From Enemella evansiae (GTDB lineage: Bacteria; Actinomycetota; Actinomycetes; Propionibacteriales; Propionibacteriaceae): DNA of 64,000 bases. Location: positions 62,001 through 126,000 of the forward strand of contig NZ_NMVP01000023.1 in assembly GCF_002250705.1 (NCBI RefSeq), written 5' to 3'. Made by a program: the position numbers and the translations under genes. Under the pieces are notes generated by a model. The model was given only the letters and a program-made list of their open reading frames with translations. It had not been told where the DNA came from and did no database searches. Every line of letters starts with the position of its first letter. The stretch's first letter is position 1. Below, piece after piece: positions 1 to 8,762 of the stretch.

Positions 1-1406
1 TAGGCGCCGCTGGAGATCGCGGTCAGGAACTGCTGCAGACCCTGGTCGTAGGTCTGCACCGCGGAGGCGTACTGGTCGACGCCACCGGCGAACTGCTTGG
101 TGCCGTCCACGTACTGGTTCACCCCGGTGCTGTAGCTGCGGGCGCCACCGGCCAGTTCGTCGAGTCCGCCGGTGAAGTCGTCGACGCCGTCGACGAGTCT
201 GGCGGTGCCGTCCACCGACTTCGAGGTGCCGTCGGCGAGCTCGGCGGCCCCGGTGCCGAGGCCCGCGGCACCGTCGGCCAATCCGACCGCGCCGTCCTGC
301 ACGGCGGGGGTGTTCTGCTTGAGCTGCTGCAACCCATCGTTGATCCTGCCGAAGCCGTCGGTGAGTGGCTGGCCACCGGCCCGCAGCTGTTCCAGACCGG
401 CCTTCGCCTCGGGCGCGCCGGCCGCCTGCTGCTCGATGCCGGTGGCGACCTGATCGACCCCGGCGGCGATCTGCGGCCCGGCCGGGGCGAGCTGGGCGGC
501 CCCGTCGGCCGCCTGGTTGGCGCCGGTCTTCAGCTGCTGGCCGGCGGTCCCGGCCTGCTCCAGACCCGTCGCGAGCTGGCTGGCCCCGTTGGCGAGCTGC
601 GGGCCGTTGGCGGCGAGTTGGCCCGCCCCGTCGGCCGCACGGGCGGCGCCGGTCTTCAGCTGCTGGCCGCCGGCGTGGGCGGCGGCCAGGCCGTCGGCGA
701 GCTGCCCGGCCCCGGTACCGGTCTGGCCGACCCCCTCGGCGAGCGAGCGCTGCCCGTCGGCGAGCTGCTTGCTGCCGTCCCGGGACTGGTCGAGGCCGTC
801 GGCCAACCCGGCGCCACCATCGGCGAGCCGGGCGGTGCCGTCGGCGAGGGTCTTGAACTGTTCCCCGGACTGGTTGAAACCGATGTAGACGTTGTCCAGG
901 TAGGTCTCGGTGAGGGTGGTGTTCAACTGGCCGCGGGCGGTCTCGGCGATCACCTGGGCGACCCCGGCATCGGCGACCCCGGCCGAGGTGGAGGTCTGCA
1001 CCGTGATCCGGGCCTGCTGCGCCCGATCGGCGTCACGGGCATAGGAGGTGGCGTTGGCCGAGAACTCCTTCGGGATGGTCACCACCGCGGCATACCGGCC
1101 GGATTCCAGCCCGGCCTTCGCCCCGGCCTGGTCGGCCAGCACCCAGCGGAAGTTGTCGTCGCGGCGCTCGGTCAGCCCGGCGGCGAGCTGACGGCCGAGC
1201 GGGACCGGCTGCCCGTTCACCTCGACCATCTCGTCGTTGTTCACGACCGCGGCCTCGACGCGGTGCAGCCGGCTCTGCGAGTTCCAGGTGGCGCCGAGGA
1301 AACCGAGCGCCACCAGGATCGGCACCAGCAGCACCCCGATGATGGACCACAGGCGAACCGGACGATCGGTGCCGGCACGTTCCAGATCGAAGGTGCGCGT
1401 ACGCAT
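1..1406 (-). CDS. YhgE/Pip-type membrane protein, 3' end beyond window
   Basis: This is the N-terminal 468 residues of a YhgE/Pip (phage infection protein-like) ABC-2-type membrane protein; the C-terminal membrane half lies outside the window. Residues about 18-40 form one transmembrane segment, followed by an extracytoplasmic domain. From about residue 170 onward the protein is a long run of short repeats of the type LADGxxxL, LxxGAxQL and LATGxxQ, the hallmark of the family's extended helical stalk. The ATG overlaps the TGA of the upstream MMPL gene by one base (TGATG), so the two are translationally coupled. Such pairs are usually annotated as export systems in actinobacteria; the substrate is unknown. 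Confidence 0.85.
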   Translation of the reverse strand, partial: MRTRTFDLERAGTDRPVRLWSIIGVLLVPILVALGFLGATWNSQSRLHRVEAAVVNNDEMVEVNGQPVPLGRQLAAGLTERRDDNFRWVLADQAGAKAGLESGRYAAVVTIPKEFSANATSYARDADRAQQARITVQTSTSAGVADAGVAQVIAETARGQLNTTLTETYLDNVYIGFNQSGEQFKTLADGTARLADGGAGLADGLDQSRDGSKQLADGQRSLAEGVGQTGTGAGQLADGLAAAHAGGQQLKTGAARAADGAGQLAANGPQLANGASQLATGLEQAGTAGQQLKTGANQAADGAAQLAPAGPQIAAGVDQVATGIEQQAAGAPEAKAGLEQLRAGGQPLTDGFGRINDGLQQLKQNTPAVQDGAVGLADGAAGLGTGAAELADGTSKSVDGTARLVDGVDDFTGGLDELAGGARSYSTGVNQYVDGTKQFAGGVDQYASAVQTYDQGLQQFLTAISSGA

Positions 1407-4174
1407 CAAAGCTCCTGCTTTCCGTTGCTGGGAACGAGTTCTGCGGGTTCGGCCGCAGCGGGTGGGGCCAGGGTGAAGGCGTCGAAGCCGCGCGGGGCCA
1501 GGTCGGCGACGACGTCGATGTCGGCGACCCCGAGGATCACCCCGGGGCGGCGCTGCCCATCACCGACCTCTTCGATCAGGCTGGCGATGGCGGCGCGCTC
1601 GTCGTGGTCACCGACCGCGTCGGCGCCGTCGACGATGATCAGCTCGACCTGCCGGTCCCGCAGGGCGGCGGTCAGGTCGTTTCGTACGGTGCCATGCCGG
1701 CCCTCGACGAAGGCGACCTTGCGGCGTACGCCACCGGCCTGCTCGGGCAGCACCAGACCGGCCACCTTGATCCGGCCGTCGACCGCCCGGACCCGGCCGG
1801 CCAGGCCGAACAGCGTCGGGGTGCGCACCTCCGGTTCGCCCTCCAGCACCAGCACCTGCCCGGGCGCCAGATGCAGATCGGCCGGTGCGGCGATCGGACC
1901 GTGGTGGTCGCGTACCCCGTAACCCTCGGTGCGCACCACATCGGTGCTGCCGGGATGGGGCCAGTCGCGCAGCGCCAGCATGTGCTCCAGCGCCTCGCCC
2001 TCGACGTCGAAGGACGGCAGCCGCCGATCCAGCCAGCGCGGCAGCCACCACGCGCGATCGCCGAGCAGCGCGAGCACCGCCGGTACCAGGGTCATCCGGA
2101 CGATGAAGGCGTCCACCGCGACGCCGACCGCGAGGCCGAAGGCGATCGGTTTGATCGGTCCCTCGCCGTTGGGTACGAAGAAGGCGAAGACCGCGAACAT
2201 GATGACCGCGGCGGCGGTCACCACCTTGGCCGAGCCGATGAAGCCGGTTTCGATGGCATGCCTTGCCCGGTTGGGATTGCGGGGATCGCCGTGGACGTAG
2301 TCCTCGCGCATCCGGGAGACCAGGAAGACCTCGTAGTCCATCGCGAGCCCGAACAGGATGCCCATCAGCAGGATCGGATAGAACGAGATCACCGGCATCG
2401 GCTTCTCGAGATTGATCAGGTCCTTGCCCCAACCGTAGCTGAACACCATCGCGGTGGCACCGAAGGCGACGCCGACCGAGAGCAGATAGCCGATGGTGGC
2501 CTTGATCGGGACCGCGATCGAGCGGAACACCATGGTCAGCAGGATCAGCGAGAAGCCGACGACGAAGATGCCGAAGGGGAGCAGCGCGGCGGCCAACCGG
2601 TCGGTGATGTCGATCTGGATGGCGGTGATACCGGTGACCGCGGTCTCGGTGCCGTAGCGCTGCTGCCACTGGTCCTGGTTGTCGCGCAGGGTCTGCACGA
2701 GCTGTTTGGTGGACTCATCGGTCGGCCCGCCGGTCGGGATCACCTGGATGAATGCGGTGTCGGCGTTCGGATTCGGGGTGGCCACCGGTACCGAGGCGAC
2801 GCCGGGCAGCTGCTCGATCTCGCGCTTCAGGTCGTCGACCAGGCCGAGCGGGTCGGTGGACTGGATGATGTCGGCGGTGACGATCAGCGGGCCGTTGTAG
2901 CCGGGTCCGAACTTCTGCTCGATCAGATCGTAGGTGATCCGGTCCGGGGCGGTCGCCGCGTGCTGACCGGAGTTCGGCAGGGACAGCCGCATGTCCTTGG
3001 CCGGAACGGACAGTGCGCCGAGCGCGACCAGCACGAGCACGATGGTGACGATCGGGGCGCGGGTGACCAGGCGTACCCAGCGGGCCCAGATGCCGCGCTG
3101 CTGCCGGGCGGCCAACGCCTCGTGGTCGATCTCGCCGCGGGCGTGCCGGGGCCGCAGCCGTTCACCGAGGAAGCCGAGGAAGGCCGGTACCAGGGTGAGC
3201 GCGACCAGCACCTGGAAGGCGACGGTGATCGCGGCGAAGATGCCCATCGCGCCGAGGAACGGGATCCCGGACAGGGTCAGCCCGACGAGCGCGATCACCA
3301 CGGTCAGTCCGGCGAAGACGACCGCCGAGCCGGCGGTGGCGACCGAGCGGGCCGCGGACTCCTCGACCGGCATGCCGCGGCCGAGCTGGTCGCGGTGCCG
3401 GGAGATGATGAACAGCGCATAGTCGATGCCGACGGCCAGGCCGAGCATCAGCGCGAGCATCGGGGTGGTGCTGCTGAGTGAGGTGAAGCGGGTCGCGAAC
3501 AGCATCGGCGCCATCGAGACGAGTACGCCGATCAGCGCGGTCGCGATCGGTACGAACCCGGCGACCACGCTGCCGAAGGTGAGGATCAGCACGATCAGCG
3601 CCAGGCCGACGCCGACGGCCTCCACCGCGGAGAGCTTCGGCACCTCGATCGAGAACGCCTCGCCGCCCATCGCGACGGTGCTGCCCGGTGGCATCAGCTG
3701 CTGGATCTCGGCCGCCTGCTCCTGCAGGTGTTCGCGTTCGGCGTCGGTGATCTCGCTGGCGTCGGTGCGCTTCAGCGAGACGTTGATCATCGCGGCGCTG
3801 CGGTCGGGGTTCACCATCCCCTTGATGAACTCGTCGAAGGGTGAGGTGGCGTTGTCCACCAGGTTTGAATTCTGTGTGAGCACGTCGATTCCGCGCTCGA
3901 TGCCCTGGCGCACCTGCGGATTGTCGACGGTGTCGCCGGGTGGGGCGATCACCAGCACCGTGGCGCGGACACCGGCCACCTCGGGGAAGGTCTGCCGGAG
4001 CTGGGTCAGCGCCTCGGCCGCCGGGGCGCCCGGGATGTCGAACTGGTCGGAGAACTTGCCCATCGTGGCGCCGCCGAGCCCGACCAGCACCACCAGCGCC
4101 GCCAGCCAGCCGACCAGCACGCGCCGCCGCAACCGGAAGCACGCGTGGCCCAGACCGTAGAGGAAGGAGGACAC
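1406..4174 (-). CDS. MMPL/RND-family transporter
   Basis: The 922-residue product is an MMPL-type RND permease of the inner membrane. A first transmembrane segment sits near residues 20-38. An extracytoplasmic loop follows, then a cluster of five to six helices with GIDYALF, then a second loop and a second cluster with AMDYEVFLVSRMRE; this duplicated layout defines the family. The last 200 residues form a hydrophilic tail. I start at GTG 4174 (SSFLYGLG) after an AAAGG-like site. A longer reading from TTG 4240 would run through the operators. It is cotranscribed with the YhgE-like gene and divergent from a TetR gene that probably represses it. Family members export lipids or amphiphilic compounds; the substrate here is unknown. 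Confidence 0.9.
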   Translation of the reverse strand: MSSFLYGLGHACFRLRRRVLVGWLAALVVLVGLGGATMGKFSDQFDIPGAPAAEALTQLRQTFPEVAGVRATVLVIAPPGDTVDNPQVRQGIERGIDVLTQNSNLVDNATSPFDEFIKGMVNPDRSAAMINVSLKRTDASEITDAEREHLQEQAAEIQQLMPPGSTVAMGGEAFSIEVPKLSAVEAVGVGLALIVLILTFGSVVAGFVPIATALIGVLVSMAPMLFATRFTSLSSTTPMLALMLGLAVGIDYALFIISRHRDQLGRGMPVEESAARSVATAGSAVVFAGLTVVIALVGLTLSGIPFLGAMGIFAAITVAFQVLVALTLVPAFLGFLGERLRPRHARGEIDHEALAARQQRGIWARWVRLVTRAPIVTIVLVLVALGALSVPAKDMRLSLPNSGQHAATAPDRITYDLIEQKFGPGYNGPLIVTADIIQSTDPLGLVDDLKREIEQLPGVASVPVATPNPNADTAFIQVIPTGGPTDESTKQLVQTLRDNQDQWQQRYGTETAVTGITAIQIDITDRLAAALLPFGIFVVGFSLILLTMVFRSIAVPIKATIGYLLSVGVAFGATAMVFSYGWGKDLINLEKPMPVISFYPILLMGILFGLAMDYEVFLVSRMREDYVHGDPRNPNRARHAIETGFIGSAKVVTAAAVIMFAVFAFFVPNGEGPIKPIAFGLAVGVAVDAFIVRMTLVPAVLALLGDRAWWLPRWLDRRLPSFDVEGEALEHMLALRDWPHPGSTDVVRTEGYGVRDHHGPIAAPADLHLAPGQVLVLEGEPEVRTPTLFGLAGRVRAVDGRIKVAGLVLPEQAGGVRRKVAFVEGRHGTVRNDLTAALRDRQVELIIVDGADAVGDHDERAAIASLIEEVGDGQRRPGVILGVADIDVVADLAPRGFDAFTLAPPAAAEPAELVPSNGKQEL

Positions 4175-4187
4175 CCCGACACCTTTC

Positions 4188-4237
4188 GATACAGATGTGT
4201 ATGCGATACAGGACTGTATCCGATACAGTAGTGTACG
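4188..4237. promoter_or_regulatory. Three tandem TetR-type operators, 17-bp spacing
   Basis: GATACAG starts at 4188, 4205 and 4222, exactly 17 bp apart. The middle site is a perfect palindrome, GATACAG-GA-CTGTATC (4205-4220). The outer two keep the left half-site and a degenerate right half. They fill the gap between the divergent MMPL and TetR genes, so binding would control both promoters. Confidence 0.8.
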
Positions 4238-4260
4238 CAAATCCGACTTCGTCAGGAGTT

Positions 4261-4320
4261 ATGGCCGGTCCCCTCGCGAGATACGGTCGGATCGGCCCCA
4301 AGAGATTGCAGGAGAGATGA
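4261..4320 (+). CDS. Possible 19-residue leader peptide of the tetR gene
   Basis: An ATG at 4261, preceded by AGGAG at 4254-4258, opens a 19-codon frame rich in Arg, Gly and Pro. Its TGA (4318-4320) overlaps the tetR ATG in an ATGA junction. The Shine-Dalgarno-like site and the coupling suggest it may be translated and may feed ribosomes to tetR. Its small size means chance is not excluded. Confidence 0.35.
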   Translation: MAGPLARYGRIGPKRLQER

Positions 4321-4952
4321 CCACCACCGACGAACCCAGGGTCAGCGCCCGCCGCGCCCAGACCCGCCGCAGGCTGATGGACGCGGCCGTCGAGGTGTTC
4401 GCCGACCGCGGGGTGAACGCGGCCAGCGTCGAGGAGATCTCCGAGCTCGCGGGCTTCACCCGGGGCGCCTTCTACAGCAACTTCGAGTCCAAGGAAGATC
4501 TCTGCGCGGCACTGATGCGTGATCTCGGGCAACAGCACCTGCTCGCCGCCGAGGAGGCGATCGCCCGCGTACTCGACACCGACGAGCGGCCGATGGACGA
4601 GCTGATCGACGACGCGATGGACACCTTCGTCGCGATCCAGCCGAGCGATCGCAATGCCCAACTGCTGCAGCTCGAGCTGCGCCTGCACGCCGCCCGCAAC
4701 CCGGAGTTCGCCGCGATGTTCAACCAGCTCGAGGAGGAGATGGGCGGACTCTTCGCGAACCTGATCGAGGAGGGCCTCCAGCGTCGTGGGGTACGCCTCA
4801 GCGTTCCGGCCAGGCAGGCGATCGGCCTGCTGCATGCCGTGCACGATGCCGCCAACTTCGACAAACTGCTCGGCCGAACCACCCCCACCGCCGGCACCGA
4901 TGACCTCAAGGCGCTGATGCGCAACCTGGTCCGCCCGGTCGCCACTGACTGA
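4317..4952 (+). CDS. TetR-family transcriptional repressor
   Basis: This 211-residue one-component regulator has the TetR N-terminal helix-turn-helix at about residues 14-60 (AAVEVFADRGVNAASVEEI, then SELAGFTRGAFYSNFESKEDL). The TRGAFYSNF recognition helix is typical of the family. The C-terminal half is the variable ligand-binding helical domain. The start at ATG 4317 follows GGAGAG. It is divergent from the MMPL/YhgE pair across three tandem palindromes, so it most likely represses that export operon and itself. The ligand is unknown. Confidence 0.9.
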   Translation: MTTTDEPRVSARRAQTRRRLMDAAVEVFADRGVNAASVEEISELAGFTRGAFYSNFESKEDLCAALMRDLGQQHLLAAEEAIARVLDTDERPMDELIDDAMDTFVAIQPSDRNAQLLQLELRLHAARNPEFAAMFNQLEEEMGGLFANLIEEGLQRRGVRLSVPARQAIGLLHAVHDAANFDKLLGRTTPTAGTDDLKALMRNLVRPVATD

Positions 4953-4993
4953 ACCACCGGTCGAACGGCCGCTCTGCGGCGTAGCGTGACCGC

Positions 4994-5635
4994 ATGCTCG
5001 TGAACCCTGCCCTGGTCGGTGGCTTCCTGCTGCTCTCCGCCCTGTTGTCGGCCATCCCCGGCCCGTCGGTGCTGTTGGAGACCAGCCGGGCGATCACCCG
5101 GGGTCGGCGGTCGGCGATGTGGATCGTGCTCGGCAACGCGCTCGGTGGGCTGGTGCTGCTGACCTTGGTGCTCACCGGGCTCGGGGCGATCGTGGCCACC
5201 TCGGCGAAGCTGTTCCTGATCGTGAAGTACGCCGGCGCGGGTTACCTGCTGTGGTTGGGAATCCAGTCGATCCGCTCGGCCCACGCCGCAGGCGCTCAGC
5301 TGCTGGAGACGACACCGGGTGAGACGCCGGCACGGCGGGCGACCGCGGTCCGCCAGGGCTTCCTGGTGGGCGTCGCGAACCCGAAGAGCATCGCCTCGCT
5401 GATGGCGATCCTGCCCCAGTTCGTCGACCCGGTGCTGGGCAATCCGGCGCTGCAGATGCTGATCATCGGCTTGGCCGGCGCCCTGGCGCAGATGCTGATC
5501 GAGACCGTCTGGGTGTGCGCCGCCGGCACCCTGCGCAACTGGTTCCAGCGCCGCCCACGCCGGCTGCAGGCCCTGCAGGCCGGTGGCGGCGTGGCGATGA
5601 TCGGCCTGGCCGGCAAGCTCGCGGTACAGCGCTGA
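4994..5635 (+). CDS. LysE/RhtB-family amino-acid exporter
   Basis: The 213-residue protein has about six hydrophobic segments and the family signatures: an early IPGPSVLLETSRA segment, GAGYLLWLGIQ near residue 85, and FLVGVANPKSIA near residue 125. LysE/RhtB proteins export amino acids or related small molecules from the cytoplasm. It follows tetR by 41 bp on the same strand and could share its transcript. It converges on the MFS gene at 5711 across a long inverted repeat that probably terminates both. Confidence 0.85.
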   Translation: MLVNPALVGGFLLLSALLSAIPGPSVLLETSRAITRGRRSAMWIVLGNALGGLVLLTLVLTGLGAIVATSAKLFLIVKYAGAGYLLWLGIQSIRSAHAAGAQLLETTPGETPARRATAVRQGFLVGVANPKSIASLMAILPQFVDPVLGNPALQMLIIGLAGALAQMLIETVWVCAAGTLRNWFQRRPRRLQALQAGGGVAMIGLAGKLAVQR

Positions 5636-5653
5636 GCCGACCCGCGGCGAACC

Positions 5654-5729
5654 GCGATCCATCGAACCCTGGGTGCAACCGCCTCCCCCTCCAGGGAGCG
5701 CGGAGTGCACTCAGGATTCGATGGATCGC
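5654..5729. repeat. Large inverted repeat between convergent genes
   Basis: Two 24-base arms, 5654-5677 and 5706-5729, pair at 22 of 24 positions, and both exceptions are G-U compatible in RNA. The 28-base spacer contains a smaller CCCT...AGGG stem. The right arm encodes the last residues and the stop of the MFS gene. A bidirectional terminator is likely; a dispersed palindromic element is the alternative. Confidence 0.8.
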
Positions 5730-7081
5730 AGCTGGGGTGCCGGAGTGCGGCCCGCCAGGCGATCCACCCTCCGGTACGCCGCCGCGACGATCGCCAACCC
5801 CAGCAGGAAGACCGCGGCGAAGGCGTACACCGCGAACACCGTCCAGCCCGCATCCACCAGCACGCCGACGGTCAGCGGCGCGAGGATCGAGCCGGTGCGG
5901 CCGACCCCGTTCGCCCAGCCGACCCCGGTGGCCCGGATCTCGGCGGGATAGAGCCCCGGTGCCAGCGTGAACAGCCCGACGATCGCACCGTTGCAGAGCA
6001 ACCCGGCCAGGAATGCCACGACCAGGCCGGCCGGCAGCAGACCCACGGTGGCACCGAGCCCGACGAACGCCAGCACCCCGCCCAGCGCGTAACCGACCAC
6101 CAACCGCTCCACCCCCGTCCGTACCGCGATCGCGCCGAAGGCGACGGCCCCGATCGCACCACCGATGGACAGCACCAGACCGACCACCGCGCTGTGCGAC
6201 GGGGTGCCGCCGGCCAGCACCACCAGCCGCGGTGTCCAACCGGTGAGCAGATAGAACGCGAACATCGCGGTGAAGAACCCCGCCCACAACAGCAGCGAGC
6301 GCGCCCGCAGCACCGGCCCGAAGATCTCGGCGACCTGCCGGCCGAGCCCGGCCCGCCGCTCGGCAGCGCGCACCGGGAGTTCCACCAGTGCGGGTTGCCC
6401 GAGCCGGGCCGCGATCCGGTTCAACCGGGCCAGCGCATTCCGCGGCCGGGCCGAGATCAGATGAGCGGCCGATTCGGGCAGCAGGGCCGCGATCACCACC
6501 ATCACCACGATCGAGTTGATCGCCCCGACGACGAAGATCCCGCGCCAACCGACACCGTTCAGCAGCGCCGCGGCACCGACCCCACCGAGCGTCGCGCCCA
6601 CCCCGAAACCGGCGGTGTAGAGACCGATGCCCAGCCCACGCATCCGCGGATTTGAATACTCGCTGGCGATCACGTTGATACAGGCGGTCACCCCACCCAC
6701 CCCGATACCGGTCACCAGGCGCCAGAATGTCAACTGGGTCACCGATTGCGCGAGCGCACCGCCGGCCATCCCGACCGCCGTCAGCGCCAGCCCGACGAGC
6801 ACGGTGGGCTTGCGGCCGATCCGATCGGCCAGCGGGGAGAGCAGGAACGAACCGACCACGATGCCGATCAACCCGGTGCTGATCACCACCCCGAGCTGGG
6901 TGCCGGTCAGCCCGAACTCGGCGGCGATCCCGCTGGAGGCGTACGCCACAGCGGAGACGTCGTAACCGTCCTGGGCATTCAGCAGCAGGCACAGCCCGAC
7001 GATCATCCACTGGTACCCGTTCATCGGGGACCGCTCGATCCGTTCCTGCAGGGCGTTTCCGGCCGACGGCTGCACAGCCAT
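5711..7081 (-). CDS. MFS transporter, aromatic acid/H+ symporter type
   Basis: The 456-residue, 12-helix major facilitator resembles the AAHS family (PcaK/BenK type). After the first helix comes NAQDGYDVSAVAY with the family's DGxD-like acidic motif. LADRIGRKPTVLVG follows as the loop 2-3 signature, and a second-half G-rich loop matches the usual repeat. AAHS members take up aromatic acids with protons. ATG 7081 begins two bases after the stop of the A/B-barrel gene, so it is the last gene of a seven-gene operon (12,381 to 5,711). That makes it the probable importer for the operon's substrate. The C-terminal codons lie inside the inverted repeat. Confidence 0.85.
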   Translation of the reverse strand: MAVQPSAGNALQERIERSPMNGYQWMIVGLCLLLNAQDGYDVSAVAYASSGIAAEFGLTGTQLGVVISTGLIGIVVGSFLLSPLADRIGRKPTVLVGLALTAVGMAGGALAQSVTQLTFWRLVTGIGVGGVTACINVIASEYSNPRMRGLGIGLYTAGFGVGATLGGVGAAALLNGVGWRGIFVVGAINSIVVMVVIAALLPESAAHLISARPRNALARLNRIAARLGQPALVELPVRAAERRAGLGRQVAEIFGPVLRARSLLLWAGFFTAMFAFYLLTGWTPRLVVLAGGTPSHSAVVGLVLSIGGAIGAVAFGAIAVRTGVERLVVGYALGGVLAFVGLGATVGLLPAGLVVAFLAGLLCNGAIVGLFTLAPGLYPAEIRATGVGWANGVGRTGSILAPLTVGVLVDAGWTVFAVYAFAAVFLLGLAIVAAAYRRVDRLAGRTPAPQLRSIES

Positions 7082-7083
7082 GG

Positions 7084-7392
7084 TCAGTCGCCCGGCTCGG
7101 ATTCGTAGTCGATCGCGAACCGGTCCTCGCACAGGTCGCCCAACACGCCCATGAACCGCGCATGGGCCGGATGCTCCCAGTAACGCTTGAACGCCTCGGC
7201 GTCGGTGAACCGACCCAGGCAGCCATGGGTGAAGCCGCGGTCCAGCCCGGAGCGGTTGGTGTTGCGCCCCCAGCTCAGCTCGACCAGCCCCGGCAGCCCG
7301 TCGGCGAACCCGGCGGCCAGCTCGGCACAGGCCGTATCGAGGCCGGATTCCTTGCCCGGGAGGGGTTTGAAGATCACATAGTGTTCCAGCAT
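7084..7392 (-). CDS. Dabb-family (stress-response A/B barrel) small protein
   Basis: The 102-residue protein starts MLEHYVIFKP and has the length and pattern of the Dabb ferredoxin-like dimeric barrel (an EHYVxFK start, a central GFTHGCLGRFTDAEAFKRYWEHPAHARF stretch broken by helices). Dabb proteins are cofactor-free barrels; a few are cyclases or hydrolases, and most are unassigned. ATG 7392 overlaps the M24 gene stop by one base. Its place between a transporter and catabolic enzymes suggests an enzyme or chaperone for an unstable intermediate, which is inference. Confidence 0.75.
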   Translation of the reverse strand: MLEHYVIFKPLPGKESGLDTACAELAAGFADGLPGLVELSWGRNTNRSGLDRGFTHGCLGRFTDAEAFKRYWEHPAHARFMGVLGDLCEDRFAIDYESEPGD

Positions 7393-8750
7393 CACGCGCT
7401 TCCTTCGGCATCGGTGGGATGGTTTCGACTCGCTGGCGCTCGCTCAACCATCGGAGCGGGCCCTGGCGCCCGCTCACCCAGCGTGGCGGTGTTGAAGCTG
7501 AAGCCGTTCCAGTAACGGGTTCCGGCGACCAGCAGCTCGTCGGCGGGGAAGCGGGTGATCACCTTGGCACCGTCGGCGGTGACCACCACCTCCTCCTCGA
7601 TCCGGGCGGCCGAGGCCCCGTCCTTGGTCGGCCAGTAGGTCTCCAGCGCGAACACCATGCCCTCCTCGATCGGCACCGGATGCTCCAGCGAGTGGTACCT
7701 GCTGATCAACGGCTGCTCCCACACCGACAACCCGACGCCGTGGCAGTACTGCAGCCCGAACGCCTCCTCCTCCGAGGAGTAACCGAGATCGGCGGCGCTC
7801 GGCAGCGCGAGCGCCACATCCTGACTGGTCGCCCCGGGGCGTACCGCAGCGATCGCCTGGTCGATCGCGTCCCGGGCCCGCTGGTAGGCGTCGCGCTGCG
7901 CGGCATTCGAGCTGCCCACGTTCAGGGTGCGGTAGTAGCAGGTCCGGTAACCGTTGAAGGAATGGATGATGTCGAAGTACGCCGTGTCGCCGGGCCGGGT
8001 GGCCCGATCGCTGAACACGTGCGGATGCGGGCTGCACCGCTCCCCGGAGATCGCGTTGACCGCCTCCACCTCCTCCGAACCGGCCAGATAGAGCACCTTG
8101 TTGACCAGTGCGACGGCCTCGTTCTCCCGCATCCCGACGTGCAGGTTGCGATACAGCTCGTCGTAGGCCGCATCGACCATGCCGGCGGAGTGGTCCAGCA
8201 GCGCGATCTCGTCCACGGTCTTGATCTTGCGTGCCTGCTGCATCAGCTCCTGGCCGTTGACGATGTGCAGACCCTGGGCCTCCAGCGCCCGCAGCACCGG
8301 GATCTCGACCACGTCGACGCCGATCGGCTCCCCGTGCAATCCCTTCTCCCGCAGGTGATCCGCCAATCGCTTCGCATTGCCGGTCTCCACCCCGACGTCC
8401 TCGGGGATCGATCCGCGCCAGGACGAGATGCCGGCCTGCCAGCTGCTCTCCGGCAGCCAGCTGGCGTGCATCTTGTGCTGACGCGCCGCCGAGCCGATGT
8501 CCCACAGGATCGGGTCCGCATCGCGCATCAGCAGCACACAGCGGAACAGCTTGTCCCGCGCCCAGTTTCCGATGTGGGTGGCGGTGGTGTAGCGGATGTT
8601 GTTCTGGTCGAACAGGATCAACGCGCCCAACTCGGACGCCTCCAGTGCCGCCCTGGCCCGGGCCAGCCGTTCGGTGCGCAACCGGGCGAAGTCGACGCGC
8701 TCCTCCCAGTCCACGCCGAGCACGGCACCCGGGGATGCGATGGTGGTCAT
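7392..8750 (-). CDS. M24 (pita-bread fold) enzyme with an altered metal site
   Basis: The 452-residue product has the creatinase/prolidase N-domain (GALILFDQNNIRYTT near residue 42) and an M24 catalytic domain. Expected metal ligands can be placed: D260 (AYFD), H337 (CHGVGL), E370 (FALE) and E386-387 (RIEEE). The second Asp, expected 11 residues after D260, is Cys271. This suggests loss or change of the dinuclear metal centre, so it may be a creatinase-like hydrolase or lyase rather than a peptidase. The last 25 residues (GERAPGPAPMVERAPASR) are encoded by a palindromic repeat and look like an added tail. It lies 12 bp after the transketolase C-half in the same operon. Confidence 0.8.
   Translation of the reverse strand: MTTIASPGAVLGVDWEERVDFARLRTERLARARAALEASELGALILFDQNNIRYTTATHIGNWARDKLFRCVLLMRDADPILWDIGSAARQHKMHASWLPESSWQAGISSWRGSIPEDVGVETGNAKRLADHLREKGLHGEPIGVDVVEIPVLRALEAQGLHIVNGQELMQQARKIKTVDEIALLDHSAGMVDAAYDELYRNLHVGMRENEAVALVNKVLYLAGSEEVEAVNAISGERCSPHPHVFSDRATRPGDTAYFDIIHSFNGYRTCYYRTLNVGSSNAAQRDAYQRARDAIDQAIAAVRPGATSQDVALALPSAADLGYSSEEEAFGLQYCHGVGLSVWEQPLISRYHSLEHPVPIEEGMVFALETYWPTKDGASAARIEEEVVVTADGAKVITRFPADELLVAGTRYWNGFSFNTATLGERAPGPAPMVERAPASRNHPTDAEGSA
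7419..7451. repeat. Palindromic repeat inside the M24 gene 3' end
   Basis: ATGGTT at 7419-7424 pairs with AACCAT at 7446-7451, and the interior CGACTCGC / GCGCTCGC also folds. The text resembles short dispersed palindromes of the TTTCGACTCGCTGGCGCTCG type that I recall from intergenic regions of actinobacteria. Here it is read as coding sequence. Confidence 0.55.
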
Positions 8751-8762
8751 GATGATCTCCTC

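Noticed and set aside
618..3481. Long open frames on the + strand opposite the YhgE and MMPL genes
   Set aside because: They mirror real genes, are Gly/Arg/Asp-rich without domains, and arise from high GC content.
4175..4240. TTG start at 4240 for the MMPL gene
   Set aside because: It would translate through all three operators; GTG 4174 has a better site and starts at the conserved N-terminus.
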